Of a DNA stretch of 64,000 nucleotides, positions 40,429-50,341 are shown in pieces; position 1 is the first letter of the stretch, and every line of letters starts with the position of its first letter. The DNA is taken from contig NZ_VOIW01000004.1 of NCBI RefSeq assembly GCF_009659625.1, positions 1-64,000 on the forward strand. Direction: 5' to 3'. The stretch comes from Pseudomonas haemolytica (GTDB lineage Bacteria > Pseudomonadota > Gammaproteobacteria > Pseudomonadales > Pseudomonadaceae). A program made the position numbers and the translations under genes. Below the pieces are notes generated by a model. The model made no database searches. It was not told the origin of the DNA and saw only the letters and a list, made by a program, of their open reading frames with translations.

Positions 40429-43143
40429 TTGTTCGCACGCCTGCGCGGGCGCAACAGCGTGTTGGCCCTGGACGCGCCAGCCATGCCCGCGCTGGGCCTG
40501 CACCTGCAACTGGACCACCTTGGCCATGTGTTGAGCATCATGGGCACCTTAAGACCCCTGCTTGCCCAGCACCCGGTCAACACGCCGCTGCACACCCTGC
40601 TGTGCGCCAACAGCGCGTTGAGTGTCGAAGGCGCGCCGGCGCAGTGGCAACGCCACGGCCTGGACCTCGACTTCCAGGGCGCCGCCGGCCAGGTCCTGCA
40701 TACTCGCGGCTGGATGGAGCCAGAGGACGACGGCTGGGCCCTGCACCTGCTGGATATCACTGACCTGTTGGCCGACCGGGCGCTGGCGCAACAGCGCGAA
40801 CAGAATCATCAAATTACCGGCCTGATAAGCGAACAACTGCGTGTATGCAGCCTCAGTCGCCTGCCCCAGGTGTTCAGCGAACACCTGCGCAGCGTGGCCC
40901 AGCGCTGGCACATACCGTGCGTCGCGATGGCGCTGCTCGACGAAGAGGACCAAGGCTGGCGCATCTACAGCCAATACGCCGCCCATGATGCCCCGGCCCT
41001 GTGGCAAACCGGGCAGCACCTGGGCACCAGCCTGGACAGCATCAACGGCAACACGCCCCTGAGCCTGGACATTGCCCAAGGCCGCAGCGACAACCCGCGC
41101 CTGCACAGCGTGTTCGGCAATGCCGACGGTTTCCTGGTGCCGTACCGCGACAGCCAGGGCCTCGCGGCCTGGCTGCTGTGTGGCTTCTACAGCGGCCAGG
41201 CGCAACACACCGGTGAGCGCGACTGGCTCAACCTGTGTGCGGCACTCGCCGCGCCGCTGCTCAGCCGCCTGCGTGAACAGCGTCACCACCAGCAACTGGA
41301 ACGGGTCGAAGCCCTGCAAGGCCTGCTCGGCACCGGCTGGTGGGAACTGTTGCCCGCCACCCAGGAGATCCAGTTGGCGCCACAATTGCTGCGCAACCTG
41401 AGCCTGGAGCAAGGCCCCACCCGCCAGGCCCTCGGCACTTGGCTGGAACTGATCCACCCCGCCGATCGCCAGGCCCTCAACAGCCGTCTGCAAGACCTGC
41501 AAGCCTTGGGCAAGCCGTTGCTGACCAGCGTGCGCCTGCAACGCACAGGGGCCGAGCAGGCGCCCCTCTGGTACCGCATTCAGGGCCAGGTGCTGGGGGT
41601 CGGCAATGATCGTCGCTGGATCGGCTTCATGCTCGACATCAGCGACATCAAGAACCAGCAACTGCAAGCCGCCGCCGCCCATGCACGCCTGGACAACCTG
41701 ATCGCCAGCTCACCGGCAGTGATCTATGTGCAACGCTACGTCAACGGCGCGCTGCACCCGGCGTTTTTCAGCGACAGCCTGACGCCGCTGCTGGGTTGGA
41801 CTTTGGCCGACTGCAACCACGACACCCTGGCCGCACTGATCCACCCCGACGACCGCGAGCTCTACTTCGAACGCAGCCGCCACTTGCTGCGCGAAGGCAA
41901 CGTACGCAGCCGCTACCGGCTACGCGACAAACAAGGCCATTACCACTGGCTGCTCGACGAAGCCAAACTGTTGCGTGACGACCTCGGCCTGCCGGTAGAA
42001 GCCGTGGGCTTGTGGCTGGACGTGACCGAGGCAACCCTGGCCGCCGAACAGGTACGCCAGAGTGAGGAACGCTACCGCATCCTGGTAGAAGATTCGCCGG
42101 CAATGATCTGCCGCTACCGCCCCGACCTGATCCTGACCTTCGGCAACACGCCGCTGGCCAATTACCTGGAATGCCTGCCCGAACACCTGCCGGGCATCGA
42201 CCTAGGCCAATGGCTGTCAGATGAACAACGCGCCACCTTTGTGCAGCGCATTGCGCAACTGACCCCGGAATTTCCGGTCAGCACCGCCGAAATCAGCCTG
42301 CAATTGCCTGGGCGTGAACATGCCTGGTGGGTATGGTCGGACCGTGGCGTGTTTGATCAACACGGCACCTTGGTGGAAGTGCAAGCCGTGGGCCGCGACA
42401 ACACCGAAGTGCGCCGCTCCCAACAGCAACTGACCCAAAGCGCAAAAATGGCCACCCTCGGCGAAATGGCCACCGGCCTGGCCCACGAGATCAACCAGCC
42501 GCTGAACGTGATGCACATGGCCGTCGTCAACGTGCTCAAACGCCTGGAAAGGGGCGAGGTACAAATCGACTACCTCACGGAAAAACTCCAGCGCATCGAC
42601 GCCCAGGTGCAACGTGCAGCACGAGTGGTCGACCACATGCGCGTATTCGGCCGCCGCTCGGAAATCGAACAGCAACCCTTCGACCCGGCGCAGGCGCTGG
42701 AAGGCACCCTGTCTCTGCTCAGCGAAGGCCTGCGCGGCAAGGGCGTGGAAGTGCGCATCAGCCCGGCGGACTTTTCGGTGCAGGTCAAAGGCCACGTCGA
42801 CCAGTTGGAACAGGTGCTGATCAACCTGATGGTCAATGCCCGCGACGCGCTGCTCAGCCAGCGCGAAAAGAACCCCGCGCTGCGCCCCTGGATTGCGCTG
42901 CACAGCGAGCACGACAGCCGCCACGTAAGAATCTGGGTCGAAGACAACGCAGGCGGGATTGACCCGCGCTTGCTGGAGCGGATTTTCGAGCCGTTCTTCA
43001 CCACCAAACCCATCGGCGTGGGCACCGGGCTAGGGCTCTCGGTGAGCTATGGGATTGTGGAAAACATGGGCGGACGCCTGAGCGTCAGCAATGGCGAGGC
43101 AGGCGCGAAATTTTGCGTTGAGTTGCCCATCGTGCAAGCCTAA
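40429..43143 (+). CDS. pprA: PprA sensor histidine kinase (GAF-PAS type)
   Basis: The 904-aa kinase probably starts at the TTG at 40429, which has GGGGGATAAA directly before it. A TTG at 40411 overlapping the tadF stop is the alternative, and no ATG is available near. Regions: N-terminal PAS-like, GAF (residues about 150-290), PAS/PAC units to about residue 670, HisKA with phospho-His686 in GLAHEINQPLNVM, then HATPase with NLMVNARDALL, WVEDNAGGIDP and VGTGLGLSVSYG. There are no transmembrane helices, so it is probably cytosolic. It should phosphorylate PprB. Its TAA overlaps the tadG stop by 3 bp on the opposite strand. Confidence 0.9.
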   Translation: MFARLRGRNSVLALDAPAMPALGLHLQLDHLGHVLSIMGTLRPLLAQHPVNTPLHTLLCANSALSVEGAPAQWQRHGLDLDFQGAAGQVLHTRGWMEPEDDGWALHLLDITDLLADRALAQQREQNHQITGLISEQLRVCSLSRLPQVFSEHLRSVAQRWHIPCVAMALLDEEDQGWRIYSQYAAHDAPALWQTGQHLGTSLDSINGNTPLSLDIAQGRSDNPRLHSVFGNADGFLVPYRDSQGLAAWLLCGFYSGQAQHTGERDWLNLCAALAAPLLSRLREQRHHQQLERVEALQGLLGTGWWELLPATQEIQLAPQLLRNLSLEQGPTRQALGTWLELIHPADRQALNSRLQDLQALGKPLLTSVRLQRTGAEQAPLWYRIQGQVLGVGNDRRWIGFMLDISDIKNQQLQAAAAHARLDNLIASSPAVIYVQRYVNGALHPAFFSDSLTPLLGWTLADCNHDTLAALIHPDDRELYFERSRHLLREGNVRSRYRLRDKQGHYHWLLDEAKLLRDDLGLPVEAVGLWLDVTEATLAAEQVRQSEERYRILVEDSPAMICRYRPDLILTFGNTPLANYLECLPEHLPGIDLGQWLSDEQRATFVQRIAQLTPEFPVSTAEISLQLPGREHAWWVWSDRGVFDQHGTLVEVQAVGRDNTEVRRSQQQLTQSAKMATLGEMATGLAHEINQPLNVMHMAVVNVLKRLERGEVQIDYLTEKLQRIDAQVQRAARVVDHMRVFGRRSEIEQQPFDPAQALEGTLSLLSEGLRGKGVEVRISPADFSVQVKGHVDQLEQVLINLMVNARDALLSQREKNPALRPWIALHSEHDSRHVRIWVEDNAGGIDPRLLERIFEPFFTTKPIGVGTGLGLSVSYGIVENMGGRLSVSNGEAGAKFCVELPIVQA

Positions 43144-45083
43144 ATCACCAGGTAAGCCCGGCCCATATGGCAGGTAAGGTTGGCACCGACTTCAGCATTG
43201 CCCAGATTAATACCCAAGGCACTGAGCAACGTGTTGACGATAGGGTCAAGGATCGGCGACAGCACGTTCTGGATCAGCCCAACCACCGCCGTAGTGATCG
43301 TCGCCAGCAAGCCGGCCACTCCCGCCAGCGCACCATTGGAAACGCTACCGCTGGGCGGCACGTAAGTCACCTGCAAGCCGTTCAAGGTGGCCGCCAGGCT
43401 GCCAACGATGTTGGCGGTGCCCGGCGCACTCTTGTAGGTCGGCGGCGCATTCATCTCAGCTACCGGCGCAAACAGGATGTTGTTGGTCTGCGCACCAATG
43501 GTGGAGTTGGCCTTCAACAGCAAGCCGCCCCCGACATTGGGCGTACGCGTAGGGCTGCACAGCAGCGTCAGCACGACGCAGTAGCGCTGACCAAAATCGA
43601 TCAGCCTCACCGGCTGCACATTGACCGCAGCGGAAGAGGAAAACGCCGCCACCGGATCGACCGTACCGACCGCCAGGGTGGCGAGGGACGTGGTGGTCGT
43701 CACGGTCAAGGACTTGGAAGCCGGTGAAGCACAATTGAAATCAATGACATTGCTTTGCGCGCTGCCAGCTTCGATGTAGATAGACAGCGTCTGCGTGACA
43801 TCCACGTCGGCCACATTGCACGCCACCAGGCACAGCACGCCGCCCACCACCGCCGGCAAGTTGAGGTTCAACAAACCCTTGACCACCTGCGACACCGGTG
43901 TGCCCAACCCTGTCAAGATCGAGGCCACACCAGACACGGCCTTGATGATCGGTGCCTGCACCGTCACCAATGTGCGCACTTGCGCAGTACGCACAAAAAT
44001 CTGATCGGTCGGCGGGTTATTCAACAAGCCCTTCTTCGCCAACGCAGGATTGCCGATGGCCGACAACTGCGGCGGCTCGATGACTTTGGTCTGGATCGAC
44101 ACATTGCCCACTAGCGGAATAGCGATCTGCGCCGCCGCACTCACCGCATTCTTGCTACTGGACAATTGCGCCACCGCTTCGAGCAACTGAAACAATTGCA
44201 CATTGGTATTCAGCGCCGCCGTCGGGGTGCCGGTGGCGATGTCGATCAGGTCGCCTACCGTCAACAGCTTGGTGTTCGGCGCAATCGCTTCTATCGAAAT
44301 CACGTCATTGATGACCGCGGTGACCGCCGCGCCGTTTTTCTGCAAGACCTTGACCGCAGCGTCGATCAGTTGGGTGGCGGAAACCGCCGTACTGAGTAAG
44401 GCATCATAGTCGCCAGCCTTTACGTTCAGGTTGATCGCCAACTGGTCCAGGTAACTGAGCAGGTTGACGTTGGTCTGCAGAAGGCCGTTCCACCCTGCAG
44501 CAGTGAGCGACAGGTTGCCACCCAGCAAATTGCCGATGACCAGGTTTAGCAACGGGGATTTGCTCGAGTCGACGCTGGCCAGGCTGCTGCGGATCGACAG
44601 CTGCGCCACCGGCGGCGGTGTGGCCGCTACGGCAGTGGCGCTCAGGTTGATTTGCGGGGTGATCGGCGCGCCGCTGAATAGATTCCACAGGCCGTTGGCG
44701 ATGCTGGTTACCACGGTGTGGGAGGCCACCACGCGGATCGCGTCGCTCTTGGTGGCATCAGCGGTAAATACGCGGGTGTTAGCGGCGTTGGTCGCCAGGG
44801 TGCCGCACGTCACGGTCAAGGTGCGGCCATTGCCCACCACAAAACCGTTGCGCGCGGCGTTTTGCGTGGCATAGGCATTGGCAGTGGTATTGCTGCCGCA
44901 CTGGCCACCGAGGCCGGCCGCTTCCAGCGCCGATGTATCGGCGATGGACTGCAGCCTGCGTTTTTCCAGGTACAAGCGCCCGCTGTCGACCGCCAGCAAC
45001 GTAAACACCAAGGCGAGCGCCAAGGTGCCCGCCGCCATCAAGCCAATTGCACCACGCTGCCTGGAACCGAATCGGGGAGACAT
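43140..45083 (-). CDS. tadG: TadG-like surface/pilus protein
   Basis: The 647-aa protein begins with the TadG/TadE-type membrane start (QRGAIGLMAAGTLALALVFTLLAVDSGRLYLEKRRLQSIADTSAL compressed over residues 9-53). A long Ser/Thr/Ala/Val-rich exported region follows, with scattered Cys pairs (LCLVACNVADVDV; VVLTLLCSPTRT). It has no VWA domain, unlike some TadG proteins. The family is needed for pilus stability or surface display. It is convergent with pprA, corresponding to PA4297. Its own promoter should lie in 45084-45194. Confidence 0.9.
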   Translation of the reverse strand: MSPRFGSRQRGAIGLMAAGTLALALVFTLLAVDSGRLYLEKRRLQSIADTSALEAAGLGGQCGSNTTANAYATQNAARNGFVVGNGRTLTVTCGTLATNAANTRVFTADATKSDAIRVVASHTVVTSIANGLWNLFSGAPITPQINLSATAVAATPPPVAQLSIRSSLASVDSSKSPLLNLVIGNLLGGNLSLTAAGWNGLLQTNVNLLSYLDQLAINLNVKAGDYDALLSTAVSATQLIDAAVKVLQKNGAAVTAVINDVISIEAIAPNTKLLTVGDLIDIATGTPTAALNTNVQLFQLLEAVAQLSSSKNAVSAAAQIAIPLVGNVSIQTKVIEPPQLSAIGNPALAKKGLLNNPPTDQIFVRTAQVRTLVTVQAPIIKAVSGVASILTGLGTPVSQVVKGLLNLNLPAVVGGVLCLVACNVADVDVTQTLSIYIEAGSAQSNVIDFNCASPASKSLTVTTTTSLATLAVGTVDPVAAFSSSAAVNVQPVRLIDFGQRYCVVLTLLCSPTRTPNVGGGLLLKANSTIGAQTNNILFAPVAEMNAPPTYKSAPGTANIVGSLAATLNGLQVTYVPPSGSVSNGALAGVAGLLATITTAVVGLIQNVLSPILDPIVNTLLSALGINLGNAEVGANLTCHMGRAYLVI

Positions 45084-45194
45084 CGAAGCACTCCTGCGCT
45101 AACTCTCCGGTGTTGCACTGGAGTGTAGACAAGGCTTTTGCAGCTTGCTGGCAACTCGCCATATTGGCGACTGGCGGAGGTTAGCCGGGGTTAA

Positions 45195-45752
45195 TCAGTG
45201 CGGTGGATAGTTGGAAAGGATCTTGGTCACCGTGCTGCGAATAGCCTTGCTGCGATCTTCTGGATTAGGCGTGCTGGCCATCATTTGCTCGTCACTGCCG
45301 CGCCACACCAGTTTGCCGTCCTTGCCGTCGAGCAGGTCGATCTGGATGGTCGCCACTTTGTAGGTGATGTTGCGCGTTTCGTTGTACATCGGCGCGCCCC
45401 AGTAGCCATTCCAGGGGCCGCCCCAGGCGCCGCCGTAGTTGGTGGTGACTTGTTGCTGGCGGTCTTCGACGATCAGGTAAGCCTGCACATTCAGGTCGGC
45501 CTTGGTGCCTGCCGCTGCCGGGCGCAGGCCGCGTTGGTCAAGTTGTTCGCCCACGGCCTGGCGGATGCGTTGCTCGGTAAGGTCGCTCTTGATCCGCGGA
45601 TCATCCGGGCGGTACTGCAACGCCGGGTCTTTCCAGGCCCAGTTGCGGTAGGCGCCGAAGTCTCGGCTGGCGTCGAAATCGTGGTTGACCTGGTTGCTCT
45701 GGCAACCGCCCAGCAACACAACGACAGCAAGTGCAGCGATACGACGAAACAT
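45195..45752 (-). CDS. DUF4136 lipoprotein, copy A
   Basis: The 185-aa protein has a lipoprotein signal ending VVLLGGC (Cys17, Gln at +2, so outer-membrane sorting). The DUF4136 domain follows: [33 protein letters not shown], and a Gly/Trp/Tyr-rich stretch YGGAWGGPWNGYWG before the closing beta strands (LVWRGSDEQMM). Function unknown; the family is common in Gram-negative envelopes. The next upstream gene is a paralogue with the same order of motifs. Confidence 0.85.
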   Translation of the reverse strand: MFRRIAALAVVVLLGGCQSNQVNHDFDASRDFGAYRNWAWKDPALQYRPDDPRIKSDLTEQRIRQAVGEQLDQRGLRPAAAGTKADLNVQAYLIVEDRQQQVTTNYGGAWGGPWNGYWGAPMYNETRNITYKVATIQIDLLDGKDGKLVWRGSDEQMMASTPNPEDRSKAIRSTVTKILSNYPPH

Positions 45753-45797
45753 GGTGCTTCTCCAAAAGACGACGTGAGCCTGAAATGAGAATAGCTG

Positions 45798-46400
45798 CTA
45801 ACTAGGCGGATAGGCAGCCATTGCCTTCTGCATCGCCTTGCGCAAGCTATCGGCGCGCTCGCTCAAGCTGCCCTGGCTGGTGGTTTCCGCGCTGGTGCTC
45901 CACACCGGCTGGCGAGTGCGGGCGTCGAACAGGCTGATACGCGCCACTGCCACCGTCACTTCATAGGTGCGCACCACAGGCACGCTGTTGTACATGCCAT
46001 AGCCGTTGCCGTAGCGGTTATAGCCGCCGTAGCCGTAGCCATAGTCGTCCTGGACCTGACGCAGGCGCTTTTCCAGGCGTACGTCGGCGCTCACCAGCAG
46101 GTCGGGTGCGCGGTTGTCATGCAAGGGGCGCAGGCCGCGCTGGTCGAGGGCGCCGCTGACCGCCTCGGCGACCTGCGCCGAATCGGCCCAGGCCATACCC
46201 GCCGGCAGTTGACCGTTGAGCCAGCCCCAACTGCGGTAGGCGCCATAATCGCGCACAGGCGCCGGGTAGGCGCTGGCATCAAAAGTAGTGGCCGCCTGGG
46301 CAGGAGCCGGCGGCATCGGCGCCGAAGCAGCGACGTAAGGGTTGGGGCTGGAGCACGCCCCCAGACCGAGGGATAACAGGATTAAACAGAGACGACGCAT
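45798..46400 (-). CDS. DUF4136 lipoprotein, copy B
   Basis: The 200-aa paralogue of the neighbouring gene has a lipobox LGLGAC (Cys16, Ser at +2), an Ala/Pro-rich linker, then [27 protein letters not shown] and a Gly/Tyr-rich [16 protein letters not shown] segment in the same place as the Trp/Gly segment of copy A. It closes with [11 protein letters not shown]. 45 bp separate it from copy A on the same strand, so the pair is probably one unit. A local duplication followed by divergence is the simplest explanation. Confidence 0.85.
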   Translation of the reverse strand: MRRLCLILLSLGLGACSSPNPYVAASAPMPPAPAQAATTFDASAYPAPVRDYGAYRSWGWLNGQLPAGMAWADSAQVAEAVSGALDQRGLRPLHDNRAPDLLVSADVRLEKRLRQVQDDYGYGYGGYNRYGNGYGMYNSVPVVRTYEVTVAVARISLFDARTRQPVWSTSAETTSQGSLSERADSLRKAMQKAMAAYPPS

Positions 46401-46424
46401 TTCGACCTCCGCAGGCTGGGCCGC

Positions 46425-47174
46425 TTAAACCGGACGGCAGACCCAGTGCAAATAACGCCCAAGTCCGGCAAAGCTTGGGTGACGACGGTGAGCGAGCTCC
46501 ATCTCCAACAAATCCTGCAAATCGGCGCGAGCCTGGAATTCCACCGGCATATAGTCGTGGAACACCCGCACGCCACTTTGGCTTTCGACCTGCCACAACC
46601 CTTCGAGTTGCGCCGCCAACTCCCGTGGGTCGAGGGGTTGTTGCGGCGTGAGGCTCTGCTTTTCGCCGGCCATGTCGTTCTTGCGCATTTTGCGGAAGTG
46701 GCCTTTGAGCAGGTTGCGGTAAATCAACGCATCACGGTTGTAGAACGCCAGCGATAGCCAGCCACCGGGCAGGGTCAACTGGTGCAGCACCGGCAGGATG
46801 GCATGGGGTTCGGCCAGCCATTCCAGCACCGCGTGGCACAGCACCAGATCGTAAGGCTCGGTGAGTTGGCCAAGCAAGTCTTGCCAAGGTGCATGAATGA
46901 ACGTCGCGGTCTGGCCGGCGTCGGCGAAGCGTTGGCGCGCACCTTCGAGCATCGGCTCAGCGGGTTCGGCCAGGGTCACCTGGTGGCCGCGCTCGGCCAG
47001 CCACAGCGACATATGCCCCAGGCCCGCACCGATATCCAGCACGCGCAACGGGCGCTGCGGCAAGGCTTCGGCCAGGTCGGCCTGGAGCACCGCCAGGCGA
47101 ATCGCACCCTTGGCGCCACCGTAGATTTTTTCGGCAAAGCGCGTGGCCAACTGGTCGAAATGACGGTCACTCAT
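46425..47174 (-). CDS. cmoM: tRNA 5-carboxymethoxyuridine methyltransferase CmoM
   Basis: This 249-aa SAM-dependent methyltransferase (SmtA/CmoM family) esterifies cmo5U34 in certain tRNAs. Start at the ATG at 47174 (MSDRHFDQLATRF). The SAM motif I is VLDIGAGLGHMSLWLAERGHQV, motif post-I TLAEPAEPM, and CHAVLEWL follows motif IV. The LAFYNRDALIYRNLLKGHF segment is typical of CmoM. It overlaps the end of the MazG-like gene by 8 bp, so the two are coupled. Confidence 0.88.
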   Translation of the reverse strand: MSDRHFDQLATRFAEKIYGGAKGAIRLAVLQADLAEALPQRPLRVLDIGAGLGHMSLWLAERGHQVTLAEPAEPMLEGARQRFADAGQTATFIHAPWQDLLGQLTEPYDLVLCHAVLEWLAEPHAILPVLHQLTLPGGWLSLAFYNRDALIYRNLLKGHFRKMRKNDMAGEKQSLTPQQPLDPRELAAQLEGLWQVESQSGVRVFHDYMPVEFQARADLQDLLEMELAHRRHPSFAGLGRYLHWVCRPV

Positions 47175-47475
47175 GGGCAAACCGCCGTTCGCTGTCGGCC
47201 AGCTTTTCGCGTACCACTTCGTTCATATCCAGCCCCAGTTCACTGCACAGCAACAGCAGGTACAACACGATATCGCCGACTTCCTGGCCCGCATGGGCGA
47301 GTTTATCGGCGGGAAGCTGGCGGGATTGGTCTTCGGTAAGCCACTGGAAGATTTCCACCAGTTCGGCCATTTCCACGCTGGCGGCCATGGCCAGGTTTTT
47401 CGGGCTGTGGAACTGCTTCCAGTCGTTGGTATCGCGGATGCGGTGCAGGCGTTCGGTGAGGTGTTCGAGGTTCAT
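47167..47475 (-). CDS. MazG-like nucleotide pyrophosphohydrolase
   Basis: The 102-aa all-alpha NTP pyrophosphatase has its start at 47475 (MNLEHLTERL) supported by CAGGAG seven bases upstream. The metal-binding pattern is EMAELVEIFQWL followed by GQEVGDIVLYLLLLC, i.e. ExxE...ExxD. It belongs to the small dCTPase/RS21-C6-like group that removes non-canonical nucleotides. Single-domain length is normal. It lies upstream of cmoM, with 8-bp overlap. Confidence 0.86.
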   Translation of the reverse strand: MNLEHLTERLHRIRDTNDWKQFHSPKNLAMAASVEMAELVEIFQWLTEDQSRQLPADKLAHAGQEVGDIVLYLLLLCSELGLDMNEVVREKLADSERRFAHE

Positions 47476-47565
47476 TAGGGGGCTCCTGAATGGGTATAGC
47501 TTCAGGGGGATGGGGATTGAAGGCAAGTGAATAGCAGTGGTGTTTTCAAGGACGCCATCGGGGGC

Positions 47566-49896
47566 CTAGTCAACAACGCTGAACTCAATCCTGGCAGTTT
47601 GACCGGCCTCATCCAAGACGCTTAGCTGGTAACGGCCCAGCCGCTCGAAACTGGCATTGATGCTGTCCTGGTTGGCGCTATCCCCCAACGGCGCACCATT
47701 GAGGAACCACCAGCGTCGGCCGCTGCCGCCCAGGGCGGAGATTTTCAGGCGCAGGGCCTGTTGACTGGCGGCGGGCAGGCGCAGTTGATCGCCTTCGCGT
47801 ACGCCCACGATGGACAACGGCGACGACGCGGCCAACGCCGGTGGCGGGCAATCGGGGTCAGGCGCCGGGATGCGCGCTTCGCGGCGTTCGATCCGTGGCA
47901 ACCAGGGTTCCAGCGGCGCCGGCCACAGGGCAATATTTTTGGCCTGGGCACCAGGGCAATGGGCGTCGACCCTCAGGCCCTTGGCGTTGACCCAGATGCT
48001 TTCCATCAAGCCCACGCTCAATGGCTGGTCCAATGCCTGCAAGGTCGGTGGCGTGGTGTTGTCCAGAGTCCAGGCAAATCGCTGGCGCCGGCAATTGGGG
48101 TCGCTGCGACTCATGGGCTGGCCCAGCGGCCAACAGATCGCCGCCACGCCGATATTTGCCGGCACCGGTTTGACCGGCGCGCTGATGCCGCGCTGGCTGT
48201 CGCGGTTGGTCAATACGTCATGCACCTGCAACATCAACGGCGCCGCCGATGCCAGGCCAAATTGCCCCGGCACCGGCGTACCATCCGGCCGGCCGATCCA
48301 CACCCCGATCAAATACCGCGGCCCTACGCCAATCGCCCAGGCATCGCGAAAGCCATAGCTGGTGCCGGTTTTCCACGCCAGTACCGGGCGTTGCACCAGT
48401 TCGGCACGCGGGTCGCGGTCGGGCCGCGCCTGGCCGCTGAGGATGCGCCGCACAATCCAGGCGGCCCCGGGTGACAGCAGTGGCCGCTCCCTGAGCGCAT
48501 CCTCCGGCTGTAGTCGCAGGGAGGCGCTCTTGCCGTCGCGGGCCAAGGCGCTGTAGCCGCTCACCAGGTCTTCCAGGCGACTGCCTGCGCCGCCGAGGAT
48601 CAGCGCCAGGTTCGGTTCAGCCAGCGCCGGCAACGCCAACGGCATACCGCCGATGCGCATCTGTGCGGCGAAGCGCTTGGGCCCGTAGGCTTCCAGCAAT
48701 TGCACCGCCGGCAGGTTCAACGAACTGGACAACGCCGTGCTCGCTGGCACCGCCCCGGTGAAGCCCATGGAAAAGTTGCCCGGGCGATAATCGCCATAAC
48801 GCCGCGGCACGTCCTGCAACAGCGATTCGGAGTGAATCAGGCCATCGTCCAGGGCCATGCCATACAGAAAGGGCTTCAACGTGGAGCCGGGCGAACGCAG
48901 CGCGCTGATCATGTCCACATGGCCAAAGCGCTTGGTGTCGTTGATATCCACCGAGCCCAGGTAGGCGCGCACCGCCATGCTTTCTTCCTCGACCACCAGG
49001 ATCGCCGCCGAGGTGTGTTCCGGCAGGCGTGCCCGCCAGCCCAGCAGCAGGTCTTCGAGACGGCGTTGCAAGGTGGCATCCAGGGTGGTGCGGATCAGCG
49101 GCGGGCTGTCGGGGCGGTTGAGGCGGCGCGCCAGCAATGGCGCCAGGCTCGGCTCCAGGCGCGGGGCGAGCAGCAGCGGTTCTTCCAAGGCTTCATCGAC
49201 CGCCGACTGCGGCCATACCTTGAACTCGGCAAGCCGGCGCAGCACTTTGTCGCGGGCCTCTTGGGCGCGCTGCGGGTGACGGTCCGGACGCAAACGACTG
49301 GGCGCCTGGGGCAATACCGCGAGCAAGGCGGCTTCAGCGTGCGTCAGTTGTGACGGTGACTTGCCCAGATACGCCCAACTCGCCGCTGCCACGCCCTGCA
49401 ACGTGCCGCCGAAAGGTGCACGGTTCAGGTACAGGTTGAGGATTTCGTCCTTGGACAGGTGCCATTCCAACTGCGCGGTACGCCACAGCTGGCGCAACTT
49501 GCCATGCAGGGTGCGTGAATGCGGGTCGAGCAAGCGCGCCACTTGCATCGACAAGGTGCTGCCGCCGGATACCACCCGTGCGCCGCTCAGGTTTTGCCAC
49601 GCCGCCCGCACCAGCGCCAGCGGGTTTACCCCAGGATGCTGGTAAAACCACCGGTCTTCGTAAGTGAGCAGCGCGTCGAGGTAATACGGCGACACCTCGC
49701 TGGTGTGCACTGGGTAGCGCCACACTCCATTGGCATCGGCAAATCGCCACAGCGGCGTGCCATCCTCGGCCAGCACCACCCGGGCCAGGTCGTCCTGGGG
49801 CAGGGGCAATGGCCAGATCCGATCCGCCAGCCACAACAAGGTCATCACCAACAGCAAGCTCGCCAGGGTCCAGCGGGCAACAAAACGCAAATTCAA
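47566..49896 (-). CDS. pbpC: Penicillin-binding protein 1C
   Basis: The 776-aa bifunctional peptidoglycan synthase has an N-terminal membrane anchor (LASLLLVMTLLWLADRIWPL). The GT51 transglycosylase domain has the catalytic Glu in TYEDRWFYQHPGVNPLAL near residue 82 and GGSTLSMQVARLL. The transpeptidase domain carries SxxK in SPGSTLKPFLY near residue 338 and KTGT in AWKTGTSYGFRDAW. A C-terminal PbpC domain ends it. The family usually sits beside the alpha-2-macroglobulin gene yfhM, as here, but a small membrane-protein gene separates them. Confidence 0.95.
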   Translation of the reverse strand: MNLRFVARWTLASLLLVMTLLWLADRIWPLPLPQDDLARVVLAEDGTPLWRFADANGVWRYPVHTSEVSPYYLDALLTYEDRWFYQHPGVNPLALVRAAWQNLSGARVVSGGSTLSMQVARLLDPHSRTLHGKLRQLWRTAQLEWHLSKDEILNLYLNRAPFGGTLQGVAAASWAYLGKSPSQLTHAEAALLAVLPQAPSRLRPDRHPQRAQEARDKVLRRLAEFKVWPQSAVDEALEEPLLLAPRLEPSLAPLLARRLNRPDSPPLIRTTLDATLQRRLEDLLLGWRARLPEHTSAAILVVEEESMAVRAYLGSVDINDTKRFGHVDMISALRSPGSTLKPFLYGMALDDGLIHSESLLQDVPRRYGDYRPGNFSMGFTGAVPASTALSSSLNLPAVQLLEAYGPKRFAAQMRIGGMPLALPALAEPNLALILGGAGSRLEDLVSGYSALARDGKSASLRLQPEDALRERPLLSPGAAWIVRRILSGQARPDRDPRAELVQRPVLAWKTGTSYGFRDAWAIGVGPRYLIGVWIGRPDGTPVPGQFGLASAAPLMLQVHDVLTNRDSQRGISAPVKPVPANIGVAAICWPLGQPMSRSDPNCRRQRFAWTLDNTTPPTLQALDQPLSVGLMESIWVNAKGLRVDAHCPGAQAKNIALWPAPLEPWLPRIERREARIPAPDPDCPPPALAASSPLSIVGVREGDQLRLPAASQQALRLKISALGGSGRRWWFLNGAPLGDSANQDSINASFERLGRYQLSVLDEAGQTARIEFSVVD

Positions 49897-49994
49897 ACGG
49901 CTAAACCTCTATGCTTCAGGGAACTAGCCACGCCCCATCGCGACAAAAGGCTCAGTGCTGGCAATTTCGTCCACTTATTCATCGAGACACACCT

Positions 49995-50285
49995 ATGCAA
50001 GCAGACTTTTTTGGATGGCTGGGTAACACACTCGGCTTGATCATCCACTACATCATCGAGTTCTTCAGTGGGCTGTTCAATATGCTATCCAACGCCGGCG
50101 GCAACTTTGTCGATGGGATGTCTCGAGCGCTAGGCATGGACACCTCGATCATCAGCATCATCACCCTGATCGTCGGCCTGCTCTTCCTTTACTCGGCAGT
50201 ACGCGCCTTTATGCGGGCCTCGATCATCGTGGGGATCATCTGGCTGATGCTGGGCCTGTGGTTGCTCAGCTGGGTTGTGCACTGA
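49995..50285 (+). CDS. Small membrane protein between pbpC and yfhM
   Basis: The 96-aa protein from the ATG at 49995 (MQADFFGWLGNTLG) has a weak ribosome site. Three hydrophobic stretches are visible: LIIHYIIEFFSGLFNML, ISIITLIVGLLFLYSAV and SIIVGIIWLMLGLWLLSWVV. There are few charges and no recognisable motif. It is divergent from pbpC and convergent with yfhM. Function unknown; envelope role inferred from company only. Confidence 0.7.
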   Translation: MQADFFGWLGNTLGLIIHYIIEFFSGLFNMLSNAGGNFVDGMSRALGMDTSIISIITLIVGLLFLYSAVRAFMRASIIVGIIWLMLGLWLLSWVVH

Positions 50286-50290
50286 TCTGC

Positions 50291-50316
50291 TGTGGGAGGG
50301 CTTGAGCCCTCCCACA
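50291..50316. terminator. Single REP-like palindrome
   Basis: TGTGGGAGGGCT (50291-50302) pairs perfectly with AGCCCTCCCACA (50305-50316), with a TG loop. It lies 5 bp after the small membrane-protein stop and 25 bp before the yfhM stop, between convergent genes. It is likely to terminate both. Confidence 0.7.
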
Positions 50317-50341
50317 TTCAACCCCATTCCAAATTGAGCTG

